Assembly (NCBI GenBank): GCA_964036665.1
Contig: OZ038530.1
Location: 4,340,001-4,404,000, forward strand
Length of the DNA: 64,000 nt
From: Gordius sp. MW1
Taxonomy: Eukaryota; Nematomorpha; Gordioida; Gordea; Gordiidae
Direction: 5' to 3'
Position numbers and translations under genes: made by a program. This document shows, piece after piece, positions 10,324 through 22,200 of the stretch; position 1 is the first letter of the stretch, and every line of letters begins with the position of its first letter. The notes below the pieces were generated by a model, which saw only the letters and a list, made by a program, of their open reading frames with translations, was not told where the DNA came from and did no database searches.

Positions 10324-13068
10324 GCCGCCTAAAACTACTGCATCATCATTATTCCAATCAAGGGCTTAATCTTTTAAGTGAAAGCAATGAAGGTCTTTAT
10401 AACAGTAAAGCTATCTCTACCATATCTACCCCAGCCTCATTTTTGGGAATTAATGGTTCAAATTCTTTTATATCAACAAATGAACTTAACAAATCCTCTT
10501 CTAATACGGCAAGGGATTTTAATATTCAACACAAAGGTATATTATATATATTAGCTATAAAACTATATTGATAAATAGAAACATTATCGGAAGATGACGC
10601 TAATAAAAAATACGAAAACCGCATATTTGTAGGCAACTTGTCCTTTAGGGTAAACAATAAACAGTATAACAAAACACATTTCGTTACTTTTATAAAATTA
10701 TAGTGTGGAAAAAGTATCAATTTATGTTTCTAAATTTTCTTGCATTATGTTTTTATTGCCTGTTTGGATAATATGTTGTTTTTTTTATATGTTAAATGTG
10801 GCATCAATACAATCTTCTCTATCAAGTAATTGGGCCCACAGTCGTGGGGTTTGTTTCGTTGAGTTTCTTCCAGCTAAATCTTAATTTTCATACTTTGTTG
10901 ATTTGCCCTTTCCACGTGACACGGGGTCGTCCTCTTCCTCGATTCCCCGGTACCTCCATGTCCAGTACTTTTCGATTTAAGTCATCCGTGTCCCTTCTTA
11001 GTATATGCCTATACCACCTTAGACGATTTTTGTTAATCATGTCCGCCATAGGTTTAATACCCATTTTGTCATTTGAAAGTCATTCATCATATGGTCGAGC
11101 TTAGTATACCCCAAGCTCGACCGTATTATTCTCATCTCCGTAGCTTGTATAGCTTTTCTTCCGTGGTGTTAAACGCCCTTGTTTCACTTCCATAGATTAA
11201 CACTGGTCTTACGATGGATTTGTAAGCTTTGCTCTTCAACCATATTGGCATTTTCTTGTCACACATTCACCGGATATACTTCGCCATTTAAGCCATCCTT
11301 TTATGATTTCCTGAAAATGGGCTTTAGACCATAAATATCGAGGCCATTTCCTTTTCATTTTATCAATCCAACCTTACCACGATTAAACAGTCATATTTAT
11401 TTTTAAGTTTCCGAGAAGAATTTTTAAATGTAACAAAATTTATGTTTAGGTTACATCGCATGAATTGCGAGGTATATTTGAAAAATATGGTCAAATCGTT
11501 AATGTAGCCATTATAAACGACCGCTATGGATTATCGAAAGGGTATTTTATTTATAATTAATTTTTGAATGTCTTTGTAGATATGGTTTGGTGACCTTTCA
11601 AAGCACAAAGGATGTCACTTATTTAATGCAAAACTTCCGAAATGACATTTATTTAGATGGCAGGTCAGTAAAATAGTTCGTTAAAATTAATTTATCAAGT
11701 AAAACGTTTTTGTTTTAAATTAGAATATAAAATATTTTTTATCTGTAATGATGATAAAAATAATTATATATTTTTTTTGAAAATTTAAAGAATTGATTTG
11801 GCGAATAAAATACTAGCTACATAATGGCCTGCTAGGTTGACAATATAATTACCTCCAACTATTATTTTATTTACAAGTTAAGCCTTTATTTAAAATGCGA
11901 GAAAAAATATTTTATAGAGATCATATGTCATTTAATAAGACTATAATGTAATTAAATATTTAAAAACTCAACATTTAAGTAAAAATGGCTTTAATAATAA
12001 AAATGTAATAGTTCATTATAGTCAGAATCGCTGTTAGGCTCAAATTGAGATTTGCATGGACAAAAACCCCAGCCGGTGAGTTCAGACGGGCTTTGAAAAG
12101 ATAAAAAATAAATGGGCTAAAGAAATTTTATAATGGGCTCGAACGGGCCTAAATTTTGTAAACGGTCTTGGAATTTCTATTAAATTTAAACTGCCCATTA
12201 AGATAAGATTTTAACAAAAATTCTAAACATGGGTTCTTTGTATTTAAAACAAAAATCTATTATGAAGAAATAAAATTTGAGTTCCTAAATCTGTATATAA
12301 AAATGGAAATGGTTGTATTTATTTAATCATTGCACTAATTTAGGAACATTATTAACTCACGTTAATTTATTTTGCATTTGGTGCTATATTTTTTTGGATT
12401 GTTCCTATTTTAATTTATTTATTATTCAGTTTTACATAATTCAAAATTAAAGTATACAATTCTAATTAATTAAATTTAGTATTTTAGGGGTTTGTGGAAT
12501 CTTAAATGACTTTCGCCAATTTTTAGAATAAGAAAACACTCAGAAATGACTGTGGGCTAGAGACTTGCATCGGTGACCTTGTGTTAGGGTTGAAAATTTT
12601 TAAATGCTTTTGGGTGGGTCGGGTTCAATGTCATAAATTTCACAACAACTTTTAAAAAACAGGCAAAACAATATATCTTTTAATCTACTATCTTTTTCGA
12701 AATGTATGCTTAATATAAAATTTTCATAATCAGTTTGATTATTGTCCAATGAAAATTAAATTTTGATTTTAAAGGAAAAATTGACGGACAGGTCTGAAAG
12801 TTTTTAAAACGAGGACTAAAAACGACCCGTTGTCTCTAGGCTCAATAACGTTAAAATCAAAAAATTGCGCAAACGCAGAGCATTAGGTTAACTTGAAATC
12901 CAGGCACATTTATAAGGATTTTTAAAATTATAAAATTGTTAAAATTTATTTTTTTTAGTTTCTAGTAAAAGCGTTTTTGTTATAATCAAATTTATATTTC
13001 TTTTTAGGCAATTAAGGCTTCAAATGGCCGAGGAGAGAACAGTTGACGAAAAAAGATACAAAAGCTAG
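10324..13068 (+). CDS. RRM RNA-binding protein, 3' exons (5' end not found)
   Basis: Five exons can be joined in frame: 10,324-10,536, 10,579-10,649, 11,450-11,541, 11,580-11,663 and 13,018-13,068 (stop tag at 13,066). All junctions are gt-ag, and two introns are only 42 and 38 nt. The product ends with one RNA-recognition motif: RNP2 is IFVGNL, followed by SHELRGIFEKYGQIVNVAII, then RNP1 KGYGLVTF, then LDGRQLRLQMAEERTVDEKR. A Ser/Asn-rich linker precedes the RRM. The DRYGLSKGYGLVTF pattern is reminiscent of DAZ/Boule-type RRMs, but other single-RRM families are possible, so no symbol is given. It should bind single-stranded RNA. The first visible exon is the least certain, since no start codon was identified. 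Intron 2 carries a LINE fragment. Confidence 0.7.
10840..11290 (-). mobile_element. LINE 3'-end fragment inside an intron
   Basis: The minus strand translates, with frame changes and stops, to pieces such as TTEEKLYKLRR, MRIIRSSLGYTKLDH and a terminal RRSYRGIEEED-like basic stretch. These are typical of the region after reverse transcriptase in RTE- or Jockey-like non-LTR retrotransposons. It is more GC-rich than its surroundings and lies within the 800-nt intron of the RRM gene, in antisense. It is not closely similar to the 55-64 kb LINE family. Confidence 0.5.
12549..12842. repeat. Dispersed cgggtcggg-type repeat with tagagac/gtctcta ends
   Basis: Begins tagagacttgcatcggtgac and ends gacccgttgtctcta, so the outer 7 bp form an inverted repeat. 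Inside is gggtgggtcgggttcaatg. The start resembles 53,925 (agagaactgcacgggtgac). It looks like a non-autonomous transposon of unknown class and lies in the last intron of the RRM gene. No convincing target duplication was found. Confidence 0.4.
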
Positions 13069-14519
13069 AACTTATCTTAAAGCTTAAGAAATGCTAGCTA
13101 TTTTTCCTAATTGCAATTGTTTATTTACACAATTCCTTTTACTTGCTTATAGTAATTAAACAAGGTTATAATAATTTTACATTATAAATAATGTAATTAT
13201 AAAACATTGACTTTGGTAATGACTCCTAGTTTTTATTTTTTTTTATGTGACATCATGATCTTTAATATGTTTTTAAAAGATTAATAATGGCCTAAAAATT
13301 AACAACCACGCATACGGATTGTGTAATCCGTTTAGATAAATAAACAATTGTTAAAATAGCTGCCATTTGGAAATACGTTTTGTTTATATTTATTATTTAT
13401 ATATGTGCAATTGTACCCTTTCAATCCGCTTTTAATTAACATAGCTTTTGTAATTTATACTTTTATTTGCTATGATCATATATGCATCGTTAATGTATTT
13501 TATTGATAATATGAAGTTTTCATCCGTTTTTAAATATATAGAGCCTTCAATGGAACTTTGTAGTACTCATTATAATTTTAAACGATAAAAAGTTTAAAAC
13601 TATGTCTTAAACATTAAATTTATAAACTAAGCCTGAAATGTATGACTCTTAATTCGTTTTACAACGTTTTTTTTTAAATTAATAATTCCAAATCAATATT
13701 TAATTTTCACTAGAACCGAAGCCCAGTATTTTAAAATACAATTTTTATATTTTCACATATAAATTATAATTACACAAAATAAAAAAACATTTGCATGTCG
13801 TATTTTGAATTCTACTTTTAATTTTAAATAAGTATTTTCGACGGCTCACAAACGATTTTAAATTAAAGTAGCAATCATTAATATTTAAACCTTTATAATA
13901 GTATTTAATTTCTCGTTTAATCTAAGTATTATTATTTCTTTTTATGTTACATTTCATATCCGTTTTTAAGCAACCTAATTTGGGCAGAGGTTTTACAATT
14001 AATAACTGAATTTGTAACCATCTTCTTGCCGCCTAAAGTTAAATTTAATACACAAACATGTTATATAAATCAAGAATTCGTGTGGTGTTATATATCACAA
14101 CTTTTACTTTTATAATTAATTAACAGAAACGTGTTTGTCATGAATAGTTTATTAGTAACCATCTAATAAAGTATAAATTAAGTTTTGTGGATATATAAAA
14201 AATAAGGACGATTTATGATATAATTAATACCCAATTTTGACAATCACCGGTATAAATCAACTGGATCGTCTTTAATATTCTATGGTTATTGTTTTTACTG
14301 TCATCCATTCATGCAACGCAGCCTCGCCTAATTGGTATTTGTTAATATTTTATTTATGTATATACATACAATTAAATGAGGGTTTATGTAATTCAATGAA
14401 GAAAGAGCCCGATTGGTAGTATTAAAACCGCGGTTTTCACTCTTAAATCGGGTGATTTGTTCATACATATTAAAATTTTAACAAAGATAAACCAGGTTAC
14501 GAGTCCGCATTGGGAACTC
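13069..14519. other. Intergenic, A+T-rich, nothing recognised
   Basis: Sequence downstream of the RRM gene. An aataaa at about 13,338 could serve as its polyadenylation signal, but this is a guess from distance alone. No other coding exon, RNA gene or repeat structure was found. A short palindrome, aaaaccgcggtttt, lies at about 14,424-14,437. Confidence 0.4.
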
Positions 14520-14522
14520 TTA

Positions 14523-14805
14523 GGGCTTCTCTTAATATCGGATTTTGCTGAGCAGCAAAAATCGTTGTACGGGTTATAACATAGCCGTGTCTTAACTTCG
14601 TATTCACAGCAGATTTACATTTCAGACGCATAACATAACAGCGATTAATCTCTCAAGAGTTAAATTAAACAAAAAAAACGTGTTTAACTATCAAAAAACA
14701 AAATATTAATAATTACAACCGAGTTTGACACATGAAATTGAATCGGGTATTTGATAAAGATAAATTGGCGCCATTTGAATCTGAATCCGATATTAAGACA
14801 AGCCC
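14523..14805. mobile_element. PIF/Harbinger-like MITE, TTA target duplication
   Basis: A 283-bp element whose ends are inverted repeats of about 22 bp: left gggcttctcttaatatcgga, right the complement of gggcttgtcttaatatcgga (one mismatch). It is flanked by tta on both sides (14,520-14,522 and 14,806-14,808). A 3-bp TTA/TAA duplication with G-rich ends is characteristic of PIF/Harbinger elements. There is no coding capacity. Confidence 0.7.
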
Positions 14806-14809
14806 TTAG

Positions 14810-16257
14810 ATTGAATTTATCTTTGTTAATTAAACTAGGTAAAAGGCTAATCATTTAATCGTTTTTATGTATGACTTGTAAAAATCCGTCACGTAGAAAT
14901 TGATAAAAAAAAATAATCTTGTAATGCGTGAAAATCTCTAAAATACCGATGCGAAATAAAACGCGAATATGTTTTTCGCTTAGTTTTTATAAGTCAGATT
15001 TTTAAAATACAAAGTTGCAAAAAATGTTTTTGCCGCTTATTAAGGATCTATCGAGAAAACAAATATCAAATCCAAAACCAGGTGCATCGTACATAGATAA
15101 GGCGGCCAGCGTCTTCGGGCTCCGTGTTGTTTTTTAAGCTTTAAATTAAATTTCTAAACTTTTTAAAGAAGCAGTCATGCTCACACCGGCTCCTTTAATT
15201 TATTTAAAATTATATCTGCATCATTAATTATAGTGTTGTAAAAAGGCTGGGTTTTGTTTGGTTGACCTTTGGTTTTAGTCAACTAAACATAGAAACACCA
15301 AAGGTTTGACCAAAAAGCCTTTGGTTGGTCTGTTTATGCGACTAAGAAACCAAAATTTAAAGTAAAAATATATTTATTCAAAACATAAAAGCAATTTAAA
15401 AAAATGTTTGTCAATATATCGTAGAAAATGACTCAAAAATGCATTTAATTAAAAAGCATTATAGCATAGAGATTAGTTACAAAAGATGTGGATTAAAAAG
15501 TTAAATAAAGGTCATTTTTAATTTTAAGCAGCATAATGTTACCAATAGTTTAGTTTTCATTATAAAAGAATTAATTAAAGAGAATTGAGAGTTGGCATAT
15601 AAATTGCCCAACAATTGATAAACATCTAGTTTTTAAAACCAACTTAGGGTTAAAAATAGTTGCTAAAAGGCTTTTATGGTTATGAAACTATGTTAAACAA
15701 CACAGGGTATAGCTATTATAATACCCTTGCCCCTCACTGTCCTTTTACCCTATCTGCTTTTCCATTAATCTTAATCTCTCTTTTATTGCATTTGCATAAG
15801 GCTAAGTTTAATGCCAAAAATGTTAACTACAAATATAGAGCGAAAAGGGATATGGAATTTAAAAAAAACTTAAGCTTGCCGTAAGCTACCCCCGCCCTTC
15901 CCCTAAATACAAAATTTTCTATATGTGATTATATATATGCATATTATCTAATGGAATATGAAACTTAGGCGATTGATTAATTTAATTTTACCTAATCAAA
16001 AGTTAAGAAGGGCAGAACTAAAAATAAGTTTTAACCATAATTATTGTTAAACTTGATTGATTTATTTTTGATAATCGTAATTTTGAACCAAATTATTTCG
16101 ATAACATAAGGTATAGGGAAAACCCGAAATATTCCTGTAAACCACAAATAACTCTATCAATACCGGGTTGAGACTAGTGTTTTAATATGTCGCAATCATT
16201 ATAAATTAGATTTAATATAAAAAAATCTTTTACAATAAAATTAAAATGTTGATTTAC
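14810..16257. other. Downstream flank of the ALDH1L gene
   Basis: The last ALDH1L exon (about 17 residues ending in a KTVTFEY-like tail in the family) should lie here on the minus strand, but I could not find it by eye. Positions 15,240-15,345 contain repeated cctttggtt words in both orientations. The rest is A+T-rich. A 74-codon frame on the + strand (15,660-15,884) shows no recognisable features. Confidence 0.35.
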
Positions 16258-19200
16258 CCAGATCTTTACCAAATCCTGATTCTTTAATACCCCCGAAAGG
16301 CGCTGCTACGTCAGTTTTATTGTAAGTATTAATAAAAACAGTTCCCGCCTGAAGTTTGTCGCTTACGTATAAAGCTTTTTGTATGCTATTGGTTATAACA
16401 CCAGATGCTAGTCCGTATTCGGTTTTATTAGCTCGACCAATAACTCCATCTATGTCACTAATTTTATTAAAACACGTATTAATTACGAATTTAATATATG
16501 CAAATATATTTTCAATAAAATGAAAGCATTTGACTTGAAAGTTATTTGACTTACAAAATTATAAAACTAATACGCAAAATTTATTACATAAAAAATCAAA
16601 AGGGTTGACTAATAAATATTGAAGTTCTATATTTTATAAAATAACTGGACTCAAAAAATATATGAAAACTTAGTATTACAGTAGTTTTATTTTATAATTT
16701 AAATGCAGCCAAATATTTGATAGCGAACAGTAGCATGTCTACCCATTTTTAAATTTGGATATGACCATGATCGGACCGAAGGATTCTTCCTTGGCAATTT
16801 GCATGCTATCCTCAACATCAGCAAAGATAGTAGGCTCCAAAAAATATCCTGGTCTCGCAATTCTCTTGCCGCCGTGTAAAAGTTTGGCCCCTTCATTTAC
16901 GCCCCTCCGTACAAATTCTAACAACTTCTCCAAGTGGTGTCTAAAGTTTTGAAATTCCGATCAAAACAATTATACACGGGGTAATAAATTTGGAAAAGGC
17001 CTCAATTGATGCTCAGTTAATTTTTACTAATGAGATGTGAAAGGCTTAATTCAAATAATACATCACACCCCCTTTCATAAGAAACTGCCTCAAAGTTTTA
17101 GTCAGCTAAACATCTACCCTAAATGTACTCCAATGCCAAGATTTTACATTTGCATAATTGGCTTACAAATGATTTTGAGGTCCATGTTGTGTGGATCTAT
17201 CAAAAGGTTCCCCAACTTTTATTTTCCCAACAGCTTCTACCTATAATAAATTTAAATATTCTCACTATCCCTAACATACCCAAATACATTAATAAAATAA
17301 AAGAAAAACAATGATTTACAATGTTCTTAAGCAACGTGTCGTATATGCTTTCTTCTATGAAAATTCTTCCGGCAGCTATACAATTTTCCCCTTTATTAAA
17401 CATTGTACTATTGACGGCCTTAAATATTTGTTAAAAATAACATTATTTATATGTAAATGAAATTTGCTCATAAAAAGAGTTTTTATAATCGCCAGAATAT
17501 TACTAATTTTGTCGCTTTTTCCAAATCGCAGTCAGCAAAAATAATAAGCGGTGATTTACCACCTAACTCGAGTGAACATTTCTTTAGGTTGGTCAAGGCA
17601 CATCTAAATTTAAGATATAAAAATTTAGAAGTAATTTGAACCAAAGGCATATTAAGAGGATAAGATAAACGAGCACTTTAATATTTATTGTGTAAATAAC
17701 CGTTCCATTATGTGTTTTCCAATTTCGGTAGAACCGGTAAATCCTATCTTTCGAACATGAGGATGGTTTAATAACGCTTCGCCACATTCGGATCCTAATT
17801 CAAATAATAATAAAGCTCAATATAGAACAAAATTTTCAGATTTTCTATAAAGTTAAATAACAACTTGTAAATAAATTTTTTAGAGTCAAGTAAATTTGGA
17901 TTATAAGAGTAAATTTTTCTAAAATTAAAACCCATTTAAGACTATCGTGTTTATAAATAAGAACCAATCGGTCCTATAAGATCCTCAATATTTGGAATAT
18001 TTTAAGCTAGTTAATATTTCAATAATTTCAATCTAATTTTTAAGAGGCTAAATAGATTAGATAATTCGGTACCCAGGAACACCTCTACCAACAGTCAGAT
18101 AAATCCAGATTTAATAACAAATTTTTAACAAGTTTTACAATTTTCTAACATATTATTATTTTTTTACTGAAAATAAGAAATTAATAGTTTTTTTTTAATT
18201 GATGGCCAATTCGCAACAAAGCGTCAACATCAATAATCACGTGCAAGTAAGTCTTTTTTTAATGAAGCGCAGCATTCAGATATTTAATAAGATAGAAACT
18301 TTTTTAGCAATTAGGGAAATCAAAATAAAATATTTTATATGGGCCCGGGTCGGGCTTTGTATAAATTTAGAGGGCCGGCCCCTGGGCAAGAAACTAATTT
18401 TTTAGCGTACCCGGGGCGGGGCCCGGGCTTATAAATCTTTATAAATGGCGGGCCGACATACCTAAACTGGCCCGTTGCAAGTTTGTTAAATTGTCTATTT
18501 GAATATAGGGTTAAAATCGAAACGATCACCTGTTTTATGTTTATTTATGATATTGAGCTATTGCTTTAATGTCTAAGATATTTATGAAATAAAGAAGGAA
18601 AAGATATATAACCACCCTGCCTCATTTATCAAACGGAGTTAAGGAGATGGTTCAAATAGGGTAGATAATAATTAAATGGTAAAAAATGCTGCACGTATAT
18701 CCCGAGTTTTAGCCAATATTCCAACGCAAAAACTTTTGGAGCTAACTTAAGAGTTTGGAGCGCTCAAGAAGCAAAAGTAAATATTTTTTAACCTGATCCA
18801 GGAATAATGTTTATAACACCGCTGGGAATTCCCGCATAATATGCCAATTCCGCAAACTTCAATGCTGTCAGCGGTGATACCTATTAACAAGGCAAATAGA
18901 AATTAATAGCAGCGGTATCTATGTACAGTTATCTAAATAATGCAATGTGTATTAGGTGATAATTAGTGGCATAATTAACTTGAGCAGGCTTTATAACGAC
19001 AGTATTGCCGGCAGCCAGGCAAGGAGATATTTTCCAAACCAACATCATGAGTGGGTAATTCCATGGAGTTATGATGCCACAAACTCCGATTGGTTCTTTT
19101 TTAGTTAGTGTAAGATTATAATTGGGGTGAGCGTTATTGATAGGTATAGTGTTTCCCTTAAAGAAAATATCATCAATAAAATCTAAATTTATGTTTTAAC

Positions 19201-22200
19201 ACTGTATTTTCTCATTTAAATTTAAGTGTATAAAGAAATTAAAAAACAAATGCAAAAAAACTTGTTATAAGTTTGACCAGGTTAAAATCCGGTTTTATAA
19301 ATTAGGGTAAATCATTTCAAATTATAGATTGAAAAAAATAATTAATCTAAAACACACTACTTATTTAAATATTATAAAAGTCCCACAATCGTCGTTCTAA
19401 ACAAAAGTTTTAATTTAAAACAATAATAACGAAACATATAAATTATTAATAAATATAAAAGAAATAGTATTAAAATTATGCGAATATACGAGTTAATAAA
19501 GCGATATAGGCGTGAAGATAAAAATTAAACGGTATGAAACCACGCATTTTATAATTACAATTTATAAAAAGTTGACAAATTATATTAGCATTATTTTACT
19601 CAATTAAAATATTAAAAATAAAATAGCAACAATGCAACAAAATAACTCAACAATTGAGCTATTTTGATTTCTACAAGCGTCTTAAAATTTGGTCCAGATC
19701 AGAGGTGTCATATTTGTTTCTGCTTGAACTCGGCCTGATACGATTTTATTGCTAAATTGCCCGCCCTGCCTCGCCCCATTCCTAAATGTCTGCCCTCCAT
19801 GCCTGTATAATTAGACCTGCCAGGCCCGAAATAATTCTTTTTACATTTTTGGTAATAATTTTTTCACATTTTCCCAAAAAATTTTAATTAAAATTCTCCA
19901 TTATTTGTACAAATATTTTCCAACCAAATAAAAAAGTGATAAACTAATACACGAAAAAAAAAATACACTATGCAAAAGAACCTGAATTGTACGAATCTTG
20001 TAATGGTGCCCGCCCCGCCCCAAAATCTAAATTTAGGACAGTTGCGCAGGCAGCCGAGCGACAATGTCGATTGGTCTCTGGTCCAGGTTATATTTTATTC
20101 CATCATAAAAACAATCTAAATTGGTCGTAAGTGAAATGAGTTTTTTCCAGCTACCTGTATTTTATCGCACCAGCCAGCGAAATAACGTAGCGTTTCGATG
20201 CTCATCCCCACGTGAGTTTTTATGGCTACGGTGTACACGGCTCCAGAATCTAAACTTTCTAACGTGGCCAGTTCTTCTTTGTGTTCTTCCATGAGATTGG
20301 CCAACTTAAAAAGAAGGCTAGCCCGCTCTCGTGCATTTAAGCGCCCCCAAGGACCTTTGTAAAAGGCATCCTTTGTAATGATTAAGTGAAATATAGGATT
20401 GTAGGTCACACATGTATAACTGATACTATCATAGGAGTACATTAAAATTTTAAAAACAACAAAACACAAAATAGCAGATTATCTAAAATCTTTCCTCATT
20501 TATAGAAAGATAAGAATTTGCCAAAAGTATTGATAATTTACTTTTAGGTAAAAAGTAATGCTTAAATAGAGCTATAGGATTATTATTAATATTATAAATA
20601 CCTTAAAAGAGTTGTAAGCTCATTATTTAAATGTACACTTAATTTAGTTTAACAATTTGATAACATTTAATTTTAAAGATTACAATTATTTTATTTTGAA
20701 TTATGGGAGGTAATATAATTATCCCCATATAAATTGAACTGGTTCAGGTTGAATTTGTCTCTATTTAACAATTGCAAACCTTCTATATTTAAAGAAATTT
20801 AGGGGGTGAACAATTTATTTCCTTAATATTTTATTGGGTTTAAGGCAAACTTACGTGAGCTGCTTTCACTGCAGAGTTTACGTCTTCTTTAGTAGCTTTG
20901 GCTACGTAGCAAATCGCCTCTTCGTTAGATGGATTAAGAGTAACATATTCAGCGCCGTTAAAGGCGTTGACAAATTTCCCATTGATGAAAAGTTGGTGGG
21001 GAAAAGTCAATTCCATATTGTTGGCATTCAATACTACCTATAAACAACAAATTTTATATTTCTCCAATGTTATTTGTTCGAATAAAGAAGTAAAATACAT
21101 GTATTATGTTTAAAAAAATTACAACAAAATAATTTACCGATCGAACATAGCGTTCAAAGAATAATGATTATATGGATGCCAAGAAAAGACCGTTGATGAT
21201 TATTATAAATTTGTTATGCAGGTAAATAAAATAATTTTGATGAATGGGCTACCTAAGCTTTAATTAAATACACTTTTTTTAGCAGCCAGTCTGAGCTCTG
21301 TATCATTAATCTCTCTAACTTTAACATGTACATGTCAATCAAATTTTTCTTTCATTTTTACCACAATTGAAATAAGAATGTAGTTTATAAAATATGATCC
21401 TTAATTAAATTTGTTTTCTCATAAAAATTAATTATTTTGCAAAATTTAGAGCTATAACAATTCGCTATATTTTATTGAAATTAGTTGAGTCACTTTATTA
21501 TTATTCTAATCTTCGTAATTTAGGCAATAAATTAGAACAACGCATTAAATGCTAATCCAAAATCATAAAGCAAGGGTAAAATTTGAAAATTTGTGTGCAA
21601 GAATGATCAACAGATCATTGCTGTAGATTAAGGTGGGAGGGGGGCGAGTATGCTTAAAATCCAAGGAGTGCGGAATGGGCTGAGGGGATCGAGAAGGAGA
21701 GGGTCTTAAAGCCTACCAGCACAAAAATCTTGACACCCCTTAACTGACTCCCACAGCCTCCTCGGCTACTCTAGACCAAAAAGGAAATTATAGTCTAATC
21801 AATGCCTTTTGCCAAATTTATCAAAGGGCCAAAAGCGTATAATTAATTTTTCTTCTTTACTTCACTAACAACCAACCATAAAGAATGCATGTAAATTGAA
21901 TAGACTTCAAAATTGAAGGGCCACTACCTCGTGCATAAAACATAGCTATTTATATAGGTTATTAATATAGTTAATCCTAATAATAAATTAATTGAATTTA
22001 AATTACAAAAAAATACTCCTAGCATTTGTTTAACTCTAGCCCTAGCCTAGTAATTTTGAAAAATTTGATTGTCTGTAAACAGATTTGCGACCTGGTCAGA
22101 ATTTTCTTTAAATATCTATGGATAGTAAGGAAAAATTATTTCTAATATTTTAATTAGAGAATGATGCTTATATATTTCTGAAAAATTGATATAAAAATGT

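Noticed and set aside
16739-17403. Plus-strand frames overlapping ALDH1L exons
   Set aside because: They are antisense shadows of the conserved minus-strand exons.
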